A DNA stretch of 64,000 nucleotides from Brevundimonas bullata (lineage in GTDB: Bacteria; Pseudomonadota; Alphaproteobacteria; Caulobacterales; Caulobacteraceae), in assembly GCF_014207965.1 (NCBI RefSeq), contig NZ_JACHLM010000004.1, forward strand, positions 281,398 through 345,397. Direction: 5' to 3'. Shown here piece by piece: positions 53,016-63,265 of the stretch (position 1 is the first letter of the stretch; each line of letters begins with the position of its first letter). A program made the translations under genes and the position numbers. The notes under the pieces were generated by a model. That model had not been told where the DNA came from. It ran no database searches and worked only from the letters and a program-made list of their open reading frames with translations.

Positions 53016-54791
53016 ATGTGCGGCCTGAGCGGCGAGATCAATCACGACGGGCGTCCCGTAGACGCCGACGCCCTGCAACGCATGACCGAGGCCCTGGCGC
53101 CGCGAGGGCCTGACGGCGCCGGCATCGTTCTGCGGGGTTCGGTCGGACTGGGTCATCGCCGCCTCAAGATCATCGATCTGTCTGAAAAGGCCCAGCAGCC
53201 CATGGTCGATCCCGAGCTCGGGATCACCCTGGTCTTCAACGGCTGCCTCTACAACTATCCGGAACTTCGCCAGGAGCTTCAGGGTCTCGGCTACCGCTTC
53301 TTTTCCGAGGGCGACACCGAGGTCATCATCAAGGCATGGAAGGCCTGGGGCGAGACCTGCGTTGATCGCTTCAAGGGCATGTTCGCCTTCGTGCTGCACG
53401 AGCGTGACAGCGGCCGCACGGTCATGGCGCGTGACCGGTTCGGCATCAAACCGCTTTATCTGGCCGAGAAAGGCAAGCGACTGCGCTTCGCCTCGACCCT
53501 GCCGGCCCTGCTGGCGGCTGGCGATATCGACACCACGATCGACCCGGTCGGCCTGCACCACTACATGACCTTCCACGCGGTCGTGCCGCCGCCCCACACC
53601 CTGCTCAAGGGCGTCAAGAAATTCCCTCCCGCGACGATCCGCGTCATCGAGGCCGACGGAACGTCGCGTGATCGCCTGTATTGGCAAGCCAACATGACCC
53701 GTCGCCCCGAGGACGCCGGCATGACAGCCGAGGACTGGCGCGACCAGGTCCTGGCTTCCCTGCGCGAGGCGGTGAAGCGCCGCATGGTGGCCGACGTGCC
53801 GGTCGGCGTTCTGTTGTCGGGGGGTGTGGACTCCAGTCTGATCGTCGGCCTCCTGGCCGAACTGGGTCAGAAGGACCTGATGACCTTCTCCGTCGGTTTC
53901 GAGGCCGCCAACGGCGAGAAGGGCGACGAGTTCGCCTATTCCGACCTGATCGCGAGACACTACGGAACCAACCACCACCAGATCTTCGAGCCGCACGCCC
54001 GGTTGATGGAGGCCCTGCCCGGCGCCATCGGCGCCATGTCGGAGCCCATGGTCAGCTATGACAATGTCGGCTTCTACCTGCTGAGCCAGGAGGTCTCGAA
54101 ACACATCAAGGTGGTTCAGTCCGGCCAGGGGGCCGACGAGATCTTCGCCGGCTACCACTGGTACCCGCCGATGTTGTCGACGACCGACCCGGTCGAGACC
54201 TACGCAAAGGCCTTCTTCGACCGCAGCCACGCTGTCCTGAAAACTCAGTTGAACGGCGCCTATATGGCCGACACCGACGTCAGCCGCGCCCTGGTCGAGG
54301 CCCATTTCGCCCAAGGTCGCGCCGACACGCCGGTGGACAAGGCCCTGCGCCTGGACAGCCAGATCATGCTGGCCGACGACCCGGTCAAGCGGGTCGACAA
54401 CATGACGATGGCCTGGGGCCTGGAGGCGCGTGTGCCCTTCCTCGACCACGAACTGGTCGAGCTGGCAGGCCGTATCCCGCCCGAACACAAGCTCGCTCAA
54501 GGCGGCAAGGGCGTGCTGAAGGAGGCCGCGCGCTTGGTGATCCCGTCAGAGGTCATCGACCGCAAGAAGGGCTACTTCCCCGTGCCCGCCCTGAAATACA
54601 TCCAGGGCCCCTATCTCGAAATGGTGCGCGAAGCCCTGACCAATCAGGCCGCCCGTGACCGTGGTCTGTTCGACCAGACCTATCTAGACGCCCTGTTCGC
54701 CGACCCCACCAGCCGCCTGACGCCGCTGCGCGGTTCGGAACTGTGGCAGGTCGCGGTCCTCGAAATGTGGATGCAGAACCATGGCCTCTGA
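53016..54791 (+). CDS. asnO: N-acetylglutaminylglutamine amidotransferase (NAGGN synthesis)
   Basis: A 591-residue class II amidotransferase. After Met removal Cys2 (MCGLSGEIN) is the glutaminase nucleophile, and the synthetase domain has the PPi-loop VLLSGGVDSSLIVGLLAEL (about residue 270). It belongs to the asparagine-synthase-like branch that amidates N-acetylglutaminylglutamine to the osmolyte NAGGN. The start at 53016 is fixed by the required N-terminal Cys. It is the first gene of asnO-ngg-M42 peptidase and overlaps ngg by 11 bases. Confidence 0.93.
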   Translation: MCGLSGEINHDGRPVDADALQRMTEALAPRGPDGAGIVLRGSVGLGHRRLKIIDLSEKAQQPMVDPELGITLVFNGCLYNYPELRQELQGLGYRFFSEGDTEVIIKAWKAWGETCVDRFKGMFAFVLHERDSGRTVMARDRFGIKPLYLAEKGKRLRFASTLPALLAAGDIDTTIDPVGLHHYMTFHAVVPPPHTLLKGVKKFPPATIRVIEADGTSRDRLYWQANMTRRPEDAGMTAEDWRDQVLASLREAVKRRMVADVPVGVLLSGGVDSSLIVGLLAELGQKDLMTFSVGFEAANGEKGDEFAYSDLIARHYGTNHHQIFEPHARLMEALPGAIGAMSEPMVSYDNVGFYLLSQEVSKHIKVVQSGQGADEIFAGYHWYPPMLSTTDPVETYAKAFFDRSHAVLKTQLNGAYMADTDVSRALVEAHFAQGRADTPVDKALRLDSQIMLADDPVKRVDNMTMAWGLEARVPFLDHELVELAGRIPPEHKLAQGGKGVLKEAARLVIPSEVIDRKKGYFPVPALKYIQGPYLEMVREALTNQAARDRGLFDQTYLDALFADPTSRLTPLRGSELWQVAVLEMWMQNHGL

Positions 54792-56544
54792 TCCCCGTCC
54801 AGCCCGCTCCCAGGCCCACAGGCTGAAGCGGCTTCGCCACGAGAGCCTCAAGCCCTTGATCCAGGGTCAGGACGGCGAGGCCATGGCGGCGGACGCGATC
54901 GTCGATTGCGGCTGGGGACGGCTGCTGTTCGCCCAGACCTTCGAGACGGCCGCGCCCCTGATCGACGCCCTGCGCGCCGAGGCCCCGGACCGGCGCGACA
55001 TCGCCTTCTATGTCCGCAACCCCCACGTCCTGCTGGCCCAGGCCCCCCAAGAAGTCTTCCTGGACCCGTCGCACACCTATCGGCTGGACCTCGCTGTCTA
55101 CCGACCCAGCCGACGCCAGCCGCGCGGCTTTTCCATCCGCCGCCTGGGTTCTGAACAGGACGCCGAGGCGATCAACCGAATCTACGCCGCGCGTCGCATG
55201 GTCCAGACCCCGCCCGGCTTCCTCTGGTCACGCCGGGACGACCGAAGCCTGACCTACTTCGTCGCCGAGGACGCCCTCACCGGCGAGGTGATCGGGACCG
55301 TAACGGGCGTGAACCACGCCCGCGCCGTAAACGACCCGGAAGGCGGATCTTCGCTGTGGTGCCTGGCGGTCGCGCCTCAGGCCAGTCAGCCCGGCATAGG
55401 CGAAGCCCTGGTCCGGCGTCTGGCCGAACACTTCCGGACCCAGGGCCTAGCCTACATGGATCTGTCGGTCATGCACGACAACGTGCAGGCCATCGCCCTC
55501 TACGAAAAACTGGGTTTTCGCCGCGTCTCCTTCTTCGGGGTCAAGCGCAAGAACCCGATCAACGAAGTCCTCTTCACCGGCCCGACGGACGATGAAAACC
55601 TCAATCCCTATGCCCGCCTCATCGTCAATGAGGCCCGCCGGCGCGGCATCGCCACCGAGGTCATCGACGCCGAAGGCGGCCTGTTCCGCCTGACCTGGGG
55701 CGGTCGCAGCGTGCGATGCCGTGAGAGCCTGTCCGAACTGACCTCGTCCGTGGCCCTGAGCATCTGCGACGACAAGCGGATGACCCGCCGCATCGTCGCT
55801 GCGGCCGGGGTGACCACCCCCGCCTCCATCAGGGCCGACAGCCCCTCTGCGATCGACGCCGCCCTGGCCGCCTATGGCCGGTTAGTGGTCAAGCCCGCGC
55901 GCGGAGAGCAGGGCCAGGGCGTGGCCGTGGGCCTCAAGACCATGAGCGAGGTCCAGAGCGCCCTGATCGGCGCGCGGCGGATCTGCAGCGATGTCCTGAT
56001 CGAAGAACAGGTCCAGGGCGAGGATCTGCGCCTGGTCATCATCGACTTCCAGCTGGCGGCCGCCGCCGTGCGCCGTCCGCCCCGTGTGATCGGCGACGGG
56101 CAGACGAGCATTCGCCGACTGATCGAACTCCAGAGCCGCCGCCGCAGCGCCGCCACTGGCGGCGAGTCCCGCATTCCCATAGACGCCGAAACCGAGCGCA
56201 CGCTGGCCGAAGCCGGGTTCGCCCTCGACGACGTAGCCCCGGATGGGGTCGAGGTCATGGTGCGCAAGGCCGCCAACCTTCATCTGGGCGGCACCATTCA
56301 CGATGTGACCGACATCGTGCACCCGGTCCTTGTGGACGCGGCGATTGCGGCGGCTCGCGCCATCGACATCCCGGTCACCGGCATCGACCTGATGGTCAAG
56401 GCGCCCGACCAGCCCGACTACGCCTTCATCGAAGCCAATGAACGCCCGGGCCTGGCCAATCACGAACCCCAGCCGACGGCCGAGCGTTTCATAGACCTGC
56501 TTTTCCCGGCCTCCGCGTCCGGCTCCCCGCGCAGCAACGCCTGA
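54781..56544 (+). CDS. ngg: N-acetylglutaminylglutamine synthetase (GNAT plus ATP-grasp)
   Basis: A 587-residue two-domain enzyme. The N-terminal half (about 110-270) is a GNAT acetyltransferase: CLAVAPQASQPGIGEALVRR and NVQAIALYEKLGFRRVSFFG. The C-terminal half (about 290-575) is an ATP-grasp ligase with RLVVKPARGEQGQGVAVG and FIEANERPGLANHEPQ. It should acetylate and join two glutamine units, giving the substrate of AsnO. This architecture is diagnostic of the NAGGN pathway. Confidence 0.93.
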   Translation: MASDPRPARSQAHRLKRLRHESLKPLIQGQDGEAMAADAIVDCGWGRLLFAQTFETAAPLIDALRAEAPDRRDIAFYVRNPHVLLAQAPQEVFLDPSHTYRLDLAVYRPSRRQPRGFSIRRLGSEQDAEAINRIYAARRMVQTPPGFLWSRRDDRSLTYFVAEDALTGEVIGTVTGVNHARAVNDPEGGSSLWCLAVAPQASQPGIGEALVRRLAEHFRTQGLAYMDLSVMHDNVQAIALYEKLGFRRVSFFGVKRKNPINEVLFTGPTDDENLNPYARLIVNEARRRGIATEVIDAEGGLFRLTWGGRSVRCRESLSELTSSVALSICDDKRMTRRIVAAAGVTTPASIRADSPSAIDAALAAYGRLVVKPARGEQGQGVAVGLKTMSEVQSALIGARRICSDVLIEEQVQGEDLRLVIIDFQLAAAAVRRPPRVIGDGQTSIRRLIELQSRRRSAATGGESRIPIDAETERTLAEAGFALDDVAPDGVEVMVRKAANLHLGGTIHDVTDIVHPVLVDAAIAAARAIDIPVTGIDLMVKAPDQPDYAFIEANERPGLANHEPQPTAERFIDLLFPASASGSPRSNA

Positions 56545-56565
56545 ACGCCACAAGAAGGAGACGTC

Positions 56566-57678
56566 TTGCCCGATCCCGCCATCGACCTCGCCTACCTCAA
56601 GGCCCGCCTCGACGACCTGCTCGACACGCCCAGCCCCACTGGCTTCACCGACGAGGCAGTCCGTCTGCTGTGCCGCGAACTGGAGCGGCTCGGCCTTGAC
56701 TATGAGATGACCCGTCGTGGCGCGATCCGCGCCCGCCTGCCGGGACGGGACGCGACGCCCGCTCGCGCAGTTGTCGCCCATATCGACACCCTGGGGGCCC
56801 AGGTCAAACAGGTGAAGGCCAACGGCCGACTGGAGGTCGTCCCCATCGGTCACTGGTCCTCGCGCTTCGCCGAAGGAGCCCGCTGCACCATTTTCTCCGA
56901 AGGCGGCGCCTGGCGCGGGACCATTCTCCCGCTCAAGGCCTCGGGTCACACCTTCAACACCGAGATCGACAGCCAGCCCGTCAACTGGCGCAATGTGGAG
57001 CTGCGCATCGACGCCGTCACCCACGACCGCGACGACACGCTGAAGCTCGGCGTCGATATCGGCGACATCGTCGCCATCGACCCGCAGCCCGAGTTCCTCG
57101 ACACAGGCTACATCGTCTCGCGTCATCTGGACGACAAGGCGGGCGTGGCCGTCCTTCTGGCGGCGCTGGAATGCCTGATCCGCGAAGAGCGTACGCCGAC
57201 CGTGGACACCTGGTGGCTCTTCACCATCGCCGAAGAGGTCGGCTTGGGCGCCTCCTCGGTCCTGGTTCCGGACGTGGCCGCCATGGTCACGGTCGACAAC
57301 GGCACGACGGCCCCGGGCCAGAATTCCTCCGAGTTCGGCGTCACCATCGCCATGGCCGACCAGACCGGTCCCTTCGACTGGCATCTGTCGCGCAAGCTGG
57401 TCCAGTTGGCGCGAGATCACGGCATCCCTCATCAGAAGGACGTCTTCCGCTACTATCGGTCCGACTCCGCTTCGGCTTTGGAATCCGGGGCCGACATCCG
57501 CACCGCCCTGCTCGCCTTCGGCATCGACGCCAGCCACGGCTATGAGCGGATCCACGAAAGCGCCCTGAGCGACCTGGCCCGCCTGCTGATCGCCTATGTC
57601 GAAAGCGAGGTGGAGATCGGCCGCGACGCCCGCCCTATGAGCAGCGTCGCAGGCTTCACGCGCCAGCCCTTGTCCTGA
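56566..57678 (+). CDS. M42-family peptidase of the NAGGN osmolyte operon
   Basis: A 370-residue co-catalytic metallo-aminopeptidase. Metal-site segments are AVVAHIDTLGAQVKQV (His-x-Asp, about residue 67), VSRHLDDKAGVAVLL (Asp), IAEEVGLGASSV (Glu-Glu) and TVDNGTTAPG. The start is a TTG with AAGAAGGAG in front. In known NAGGN clusters an M42 enzyme is always third, probably for processing or recycling the dipeptide; the exact role is unproven. Confidence 0.92.
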   Translation: MPDPAIDLAYLKARLDDLLDTPSPTGFTDEAVRLLCRELERLGLDYEMTRRGAIRARLPGRDATPARAVVAHIDTLGAQVKQVKANGRLEVVPIGHWSSRFAEGARCTIFSEGGAWRGTILPLKASGHTFNTEIDSQPVNWRNVELRIDAVTHDRDDTLKLGVDIGDIVAIDPQPEFLDTGYIVSRHLDDKAGVAVLLAALECLIREERTPTVDTWWLFTIAEEVGLGASSVLVPDVAAMVTVDNGTTAPGQNSSEFGVTIAMADQTGPFDWHLSRKLVQLARDHGIPHQKDVFRYYRSDSASALESGADIRTALLAFGIDASHGYERIHESALSDLARLLIAYVESEVEIGRDARPMSSVAGFTRQPLS

Positions 57679-57881
57679 GCGAAACGGCCGCCGCCGGCCA
57701 TCTGGCGCAGCAGACTTGCCTTTTTCCGCGGCGGCCCGCATCAGACGTCCTCACCTCGGACCCGGACCTGCCTGCAGGCGACGGGTGGCTATCCCGTCCG
57801 CCGATCCGTCGGGAAACTTCGAGGCTGCCCATGACATAGGCCGAGCGCCGGATCTTGCAGCCGACCTGAAGACGAACCTCT

Positions 57882-59366
57882 ATGACCCTCATCGCTTCCG
57901 CGCGTCAGCAATGGCTCGCCAGTCCGCGCCGCGACCTGCTGGCCGGGACCGTCGTGGCCCTGGCCCTCATCCCTGAAGCCATCGCCTTTTCCATCATCGC
58001 CGGGGTCGACCCGGCCGTCGGCCTCTACGCCAGCGTCATCATCGCCGTGACCATCTCCCTTGTCGGCGGACGCCCGGCCATGATTTCAGCCGCCACCGGG
58101 GCGATGGCCCTGCTGATGGTCGGACTGGTCCGCGATCACGGGCTGGAATACCTGTTCGCCGCCTCGATCCTGTGCGGCTTGTTCCAGATCGTCATCGGTC
58201 TGCTGAAGCTGGGCCGATACATCAAGTTCGTCAGCCGCAGCGTCATGACCGGCTTCGTCAACTCGCTCGCCATCCTGATCTTCATGGCCCAGATGCCCGA
58301 GTTGATCGGCGCTGACTGGCCCACCTTCGCGCTTGTCGCCGCAGGCCTCGCCGTCATCTACGGCCTGCCGCGTCTCACCCGCGCCGTGCCGTCCGCCCTG
58401 GTCGCCATCATCCTGCTCAGCGGCTTCGTCATCTGGACGGGGCTGGACGTACGAACGGTGGGCGACATGGGGCAGATGCCTTCGACCCTGCCGATGTTTC
58501 ACCTGCCCATGGTTCCCCTCACGTGGGAGACCTTCGCCATCATAGCCCCCGTTTCGGCCACCCTGGCCTTCGTGGGTCTGCTGGAGAGCTTGCTGACCGC
58601 CAACCTGATCGACGACATCACCGACACGCCTTCCGACAAGGACCAGGAAACCCGTGGCCAAGGCATCGCCAACATCGCGTCGGGCTTCTTCGGCGGCATG
58701 GCGGGTTGCGCCATGATCGGCCAGTCGATGATCAACGTCACCTCCGGCGCACGCGGCCGGCTCTCGACCCTATGGGCCGGCCTTTTCCTGCTGTTCCTCA
58801 TCCTGGTCCTTCAGGACTGGGTCGCGCGCATTCCGATGGCGGCCCTGGTGGCGGTCATGATCATGGTCTCGGTCGGGACCTTTGACTGGGGCTCCATTCG
58901 CAACCTGCGCTCGGCGCCGCTGCAATCCTCCGTGGTCATGATCGCCACGACCGGCGCGGTGGTGGCCACCCACGACCTGTCCAAGGGCGTCGTCCTGGGG
59001 GTGGTCCTGTCGGCGATCTTCTTCATGCGCAAGGTCGGCAAGACCCTGGTGGTGTCCGAGATCCCGACGCCCGAACCCGGCGTGCTGCGCTACAGGGTTT
59101 CAGGCCAACTCTTCTTTGCTTCCGCCGAACTTTTCGCCGCCGGATTCGAGCATCACGGACGCCCTGAACGGGTCGAGATCGACATGAGCGACGCCCATCT
59201 GTGGGACGTGACCGGCGTCGCCGCCGTGGACAAGGTGGTCTTCCGCTACCGACGGCAGGGGGCCGCCGTCGACGTCATCGGCCTGAACGCCGCCGGACGC
59301 ACCCTGATCGAGCGTGTGGGGCGTTTCGAGAAAGACCATCTGCCGTCGGGGGCCGCGGCGCACTGA
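57882..59366 (+). CDS. SulP-family anion transporter with STAS domain
   Basis: A 494-residue SLC26/SulP carrier. About 10-12 helices ([59 protein letters not shown]) precede a C-terminal STAS domain (about 400-490, [20 protein letters not shown]). The family carries sulfate, bicarbonate, chloride or dicarboxylates. It follows the NAGGN operon by about 200 bases on the same strand. Confidence 0.92.
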   Translation: MTLIASARQQWLASPRRDLLAGTVVALALIPEAIAFSIIAGVDPAVGLYASVIIAVTISLVGGRPAMISAATGAMALLMVGLVRDHGLEYLFAASILCGLFQIVIGLLKLGRYIKFVSRSVMTGFVNSLAILIFMAQMPELIGADWPTFALVAAGLAVIYGLPRLTRAVPSALVAIILLSGFVIWTGLDVRTVGDMGQMPSTLPMFHLPMVPLTWETFAIIAPVSATLAFVGLLESLLTANLIDDITDTPSDKDQETRGQGIANIASGFFGGMAGCAMIGQSMINVTSGARGRLSTLWAGLFLLFLILVLQDWVARIPMAALVAVMIMVSVGTFDWGSIRNLRSAPLQSSVVMIATTGAVVATHDLSKGVVLGVVLSAIFFMRKVGKTLVVSEIPTPEPGVLRYRVSGQLFFASAELFAAGFEHHGRPERVEIDMSDAHLWDVTGVAAVDKVVFRYRRQGAAVDVIGLNAAGRTLIERVGRFEKDHLPSGAAAH

Positions 59367-59747
59367 CCTCCGACCGGAGCGGAGACCGGCCTCCGTTTCC
59401 TACGTCGCGCGACGCCCCTCTGCATCAAGGAAGGGTTTCGCGCGTTTGCGTCGATACCCACGGTGGATCGAGGACAATGGCGCCCCGCTCCCCGCTGGCC
59501 GTCACGAACCGCGACGCGGCATGGCGGAACAGGACGGCGCCCCTGGCCCAGGGGTATGGTCGTCCGGATATTGGGAGCCACGGTTTGACCCGTCGCAAGC
59601 GGCCTCGATCAGCCCTTCGGAGCCTGCTTCGCCGCCGCCGGCCTGGCGCTCGCCGTCGCCAACTCGCCGATCTCCGACGCCTATCTCGCGGCGCTGCACG
59701 CCCCGCTCGGTGGCCTCGACGCCCTGCACTGGGTCAACGACGGGCTG
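59367..59747 (+). other. Region holding the missing 5' part of nhaA
   Basis: Between SulP and the first in-frame ATG of nhaA, the frame from 59589 onward reads [20 protein letters not shown] and [19 protein letters not shown], which is NhaA-like, but a TGA at 59586-59588 closes it and no ATG, GTG or TTG lies between. The first 200 bases (59367-59560) show nothing recognisable beyond short frames. Confidence 0.55.
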
Positions 59748-60734
59748 ATGGCCCTGTTCTTCCTTCTGGTCGGACTCGAGATCAAACGCGAGATGCTGGA
59801 TGGAGAACTGGCGACCTGGTCCCGCCGCGCCCTCCCCTGCATCGCCGCCGCGGCCGGCATGGCGGTCCCGGCCCTGGTCTATGTCGCCGTTCAAGGGCAG
59901 GATTCGACCGCCCTCCACGGCTGGGCGATTCCCGCGGCGACCGACATCGCCTTTGCCCTGGGCGTCCTGGCCCTGCTCGGCTCGCGGGTTCCCGCCTCGC
60001 TGAAGATCTTCCTGACCGCCCTAGCGATCATCGACGACCTGGGCGCAGTGGTGATCATCGCCGTCTTCTACACAGCCAATCTGACGCCCTGGGCGCTGGC
60101 GGCGTCCTGCGGGGCGGTCGCTGTCCTGATCCTTCTCAACCGGACGAAGACGACGTCTCTCGTCCTCTATCTGATTGTCGGCGCCGCCCTGTGGTGGTTC
60201 ATGCTGCAATCCGGCGTCCACGCCACGCTGTCGGGGGTGGCCCTGGCCATGACCATCCCGCTGCGCCGGACGCCCGGCGCGGTCGAGGACGTCGCATCGC
60301 CGCTCCACCGGCTGGAGCACGGGCTCCAGCCCTGGGTCGCCTTCGTCGTCGTTCCGATCTTCGGCTTCGCCAACGCCGGCGTCTCCTTTGCGGGGACCTC
60401 CTTCGCCGCCCTGCTGGCGCCGATTCCGCTGGGCGTGGCGGCCGGCCTCTTCCTTGGAAAACAGATCGGCGTCTTCGGCGCGTCCTGGCTCGCCATCCGG
60501 CTAAACATCGCCGACCTCCCGGCCAGGGCGACATGGCGGCAGTTCTATGGGGTGTCCGTGCTTTGCGGCCTCGGCTTCACCATGAGCCTCTTCATCGGCC
60601 TGTCGGCCTTCTCGAGTCCCGGACAGCAAGAGGCCGCCAAGCTCGGGGTCTTGGTCGGATCCGGCCTGTCGGCCCTGGTCGGCGCGGCCTTCCTGATGCG
60701 TCGCTACCGCGCGCCCAGACAGGAAGATCGCTGA
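59748..60734 (+). CDS. nhaA: Na+/H+ antiporter NhaA (5' end apparently damaged)
   Basis: From the first ATG the protein has 328 residues; intact NhaA has about 380-400. The hallmark parts are here: [36 protein letters not shown] with the transport Asp, and the [16 protein letters not shown] pair of aspartates, plus C-terminal helices to [10 protein letters not shown]. About 50 residues that belong before the ATG are encoded in frame from 59589, but a stop codon precedes them and there is no normal start codon. Either a frameshift, a non-standard start or a sequence error. A salt and pH antiporter if functional. Confidence 0.8.
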   Translation: MALFFLLVGLEIKREMLDGELATWSRRALPCIAAAAGMAVPALVYVAVQGQDSTALHGWAIPAATDIAFALGVLALLGSRVPASLKIFLTALAIIDDLGAVVIIAVFYTANLTPWALAASCGAVAVLILLNRTKTTSLVLYLIVGAALWWFMLQSGVHATLSGVALAMTIPLRRTPGAVEDVASPLHRLEHGLQPWVAFVVVPIFGFANAGVSFAGTSFAALLAPIPLGVAAGLFLGKQIGVFGASWLAIRLNIADLPARATWRQFYGVSVLCGLGFTMSLFIGLSAFSSPGQQEAAKLGVLVGSGLSALVGAAFLMRRYRAPRQEDR

Positions 60735-60769
60735 AGGAGAGCCTGCCGCACGGACGTCGTTCGCCGCAC

Positions 60770-61642
60770 CTAGCCCGGCCGCCATTCGCTCAGCAGTCCG
60801 CCCGCGGCATCCTCATAGGCGACCCGGTCTAGAACGACGGCGACGACGCAGGTCGGTCGCTGGTCAGGCCCGTCCGCCAGGCACCGGACGGCGCGACCGC
60901 CGGGGAAGGCCCCCACCCGCCCCTCAAGCCGCAGGCGATAGCCATCCGGCGGGGGCGCCGGGACCTGACCGGCCTCGAACCGGCGCGTGAAGGCGTAGGC
61001 TCGACCGCTGCGGCGGCCGATGCGCGACCCGCCCTTTTCGAACACGGCAGCCAGACCGACTGTCTGGGGCGAAACGCTGTTTTCGAACGTCGCCAGGGGA
61101 TTAGACGCGACCTGGGGGCAGGCGTCTGCGGTCATCCAGGGCCGCGACAGCCAGAACCCGTCGACCGCCTCCCATTCGGCTTCAGCGCCGGTCGACGCGA
61201 TCAGAGGAGACGTCTTCCAGTCCGCCGGCGTCATCGACAACCGCGCAGCAAGATGGTCCTTGCTCCAGGACCAGCGCGCCAGACCGTCCGCCGAACCGAG
61301 CTCGTCGAGGGCGTCCGGACCGCCGCAACCAAAAGGAAGGCGCACGGAAAACCGGCGTCCGACCAGGCCCTCCCCCGGCAGGAGCTGACCGGACGCATAG
61401 GCCGAAGCCGCAGCAGCGGCGGCGACGAGGATGTCGCTGCGCGACAGGGCGGCGCGTTGCGCCGGCGGAACCACGACCACGATCTTTTCAGGGGGCGGGG
61501 ACAGCGCTGCGACCGACGGGGTCGCGGGCGCCTCAATGGCGTCCGGGCGATCGCATTGCGCCAGCAGCAGGGCCGCCGCGATCACGCCGAAGCGCCGCGC
61601 GGGGAAGGCCGGCCCCTGGAAATCACCCATCTCGCGCATCAT
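60770..61642 (-). CDS. Lipoprotein of unknown function
   Basis: A protein of about 290 residues. The start is uncertain (ATG at 61642, 61639 or 61630). A signal-like segment FGVIAAALLLAQC gives a lipobox at LAQC and a Cys near residue 30, then a Pro/Ala-rich linker. The globular part has several Trp and Cys residues (GFWLSRPWMTADACPQVA; GRAVRCLADGPDQRPTCVV). I recognise no family. It is antisense between nhaA and the SLC13 gene, divergent from the latter. Confidence 0.65.
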   Translation of the reverse strand: MMREMGDFQGPAFPARRFGVIAAALLLAQCDRPDAIEAPATPSVAALSPPPEKIVVVVPPAQRAALSRSDILVAAAAAASAYASGQLLPGEGLVGRRFSVRLPFGCGGPDALDELGSADGLARWSWSKDHLAARLSMTPADWKTSPLIASTGAEAEWEAVDGFWLSRPWMTADACPQVASNPLATFENSVSPQTVGLAAVFEKGGSRIGRRSGRAYAFTRRFEAGQVPAPPPDGYRLRLEGRVGAFPGGRAVRCLADGPDQRPTCVVAVVLDRVAYEDAAGGLLSEWRPG

Positions 61643-61724
61643 GGTGATGGGAATAGCACGGATATCGCCTAGAAGGGGACAGATCAGCCTCCCAAGGGGG
61701 GCGAAGACAGGTCTTCCAACGGCG

Positions 61725-63023
61725 ATGGACTTCAATCAGATCGCGGCCCTGGTCGTCCTCGTGCTCGTCGTCGGCGTCCTCATCCACGGCCGTATCCGTT
61801 CGGACGTCGCCGCCCTGACGGCGGCCGCGGCCCTGCTGGTCTTGGGCGTCATCCGACCCGTCGAGGTGCAGTCCGCCTTCGCCAGTCCGGCCGTCATCGC
61901 CCTCGCCTGCCTGTTCGTGATCGCCTACGCCATCGAACTCTCCGGCCTGCTGGGTCTGCTGATCCGTCAGGCCACGCGCCTGTGCGCCCGTCTCGGCGCT
62001 TTCGGGCTGTGGATCGTCATGATCCTCTGCGGCGGCGCCTCCGCCTTCCTTAACAACACCCCCATCGTCGTGCTCGCCGCACCTGTGGTGAAGGACGTCG
62101 CCCACTCACTCAACCTCTCGCCCAAGCGCTTCCTGATCCCGCTCAGCTACATCACCATCATGGGCGGAGCTTGCACCCTAATCGGCACCTCGACCAATCT
62201 CCTGGTCAACGACATGGCCCGCAATGCCGGCCAGCCGTTGTTCAGCCTGTTCGAGATCACGCCGGTCGCCCTGATTATCGCCGCCGCCGGCGGGCTCTAC
62301 CTCTTCCTGCTCGGAGGACGCCTCCTGGCGGGAGCCGAGGACCCGGCGCCCGGCGGCCCGTCGCCTCATGCCCAGACCGGGGACGGCACCATGGGCGATC
62401 TCGAGCTGTTCGCCGTCGACCGGCCCTTTGACCTGAAGCGCGCCCTGATCTCGATGTCCGTTTTCGTCGGGGTCATTCTCGCCGCAGCGCTGGGCGTCGC
62501 CCCCATCGCCGCAGCCGCCTTCGCCGGGGCGGTCCTTCTGATCCTGCTCAGGGTCATCAGCCCCGAGGAGGCCTACGCCGGCCTGCGCCCTGAAGTGCTG
62601 CTGCTGATCGCCGGCATGGTGGTGGTCGGGCTGTCCATCGAGGTGACGGGACTTGCGGCGTCCGGGACGGCCCTGCTGATCGACGTCATCCGCCCCTTCG
62701 GTCCCCTGGCAGCCCTGGCCATCCTCTATGGCGTCACCCTGTTCGCGACCGAGCTCCTGTCCAACGCCGCCGTCGCCGTCCTGATCACCCCGGTGGCCGT
62801 CGCTCTGGCGGAAAGTCTCGGCGTGGAGCCCCGCCCCTTTCTGATCGCCGTCATGATGGCCGCCAGCGCCGCCTTCGCCACCCCCTTCGGCTATCAGACC
62901 AACGTCCTGGTCTTTCAGGTGGGCCGGTACAAATACATGGACTTCGTCAGGGTCGGCGTGCCGCTCAACCTGGTCACATGGCTGGTCGGCGTGATCGCGA
63001 TCCCCATTTTCTTCCCCTTCTAG
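61725..63023 (+). CDS. SLC13/DASS-family anion permease
   Basis: A 432-residue carrier with about 11 helices. The substrate/Na+ motifs of the family are clear in both halves: GGASAFLNNTPIVVLAAPVV with GACTLIGTSTNLLVND, and ATELLSNAAVAVLITPVAVA with TPFGYQTNVLVF. The family moves dicarboxylates, citrate, phosphate or sulfate with sodium. No TrkA-C insert is present in the centre, so it is the short type. The ATG at 61725 is chosen from the hydrophobic start MDFNQIAALVVLVLVV. Confidence 0.88.
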   Translation: MDFNQIAALVVLVLVVGVLIHGRIRSDVAALTAAAALLVLGVIRPVEVQSAFASPAVIALACLFVIAYAIELSGLLGLLIRQATRLCARLGAFGLWIVMILCGGASAFLNNTPIVVLAAPVVKDVAHSLNLSPKRFLIPLSYITIMGGACTLIGTSTNLLVNDMARNAGQPLFSLFEITPVALIIAAAGGLYLFLLGGRLLAGAEDPAPGGPSPHAQTGDGTMGDLELFAVDRPFDLKRALISMSVFVGVILAAALGVAPIAAAAFAGAVLLILLRVISPEEAYAGLRPEVLLLIAGMVVVGLSIEVTGLAASGTALLIDVIRPFGPLAALAILYGVTLFATELLSNAAVAVLITPVAVALAESLGVEPRPFLIAVMMAASAAFATPFGYQTNVLVFQVGRYKYMDFVRVGVPLNLVTWLVGVIAIPIFFPF

Positions 63024-63265
63024 CGCCTGAGCATCGGTCCGAAGCAGCGTGTCAGAGCCTTTAGCGACAGGATCACAGCCCCTCAAACTCCCCCTCCAGG
63101 GGAGCCTCCAAGCGGATGGCCGCCGCCCCGTTCGTCGACCATGACATGGCGACCTGTGAAATTCTGGAAATCGCACCCGGCCGCACGGATGATCGTCTAG
63201 CCTTTCTGAAAGCCTGATCGACCGAAGGTCCCGCATGATAGGGTTTCTTCCAACGACTGGAGGTC

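Noticed and set aside
59201..60832. Long plus-strand frame of over 500 codons across nhaA
   Set aside because: It is Arg/Pro/Gly-rich, the usual shadow of a high-GC gene, and overlaps the clear NhaA frame.
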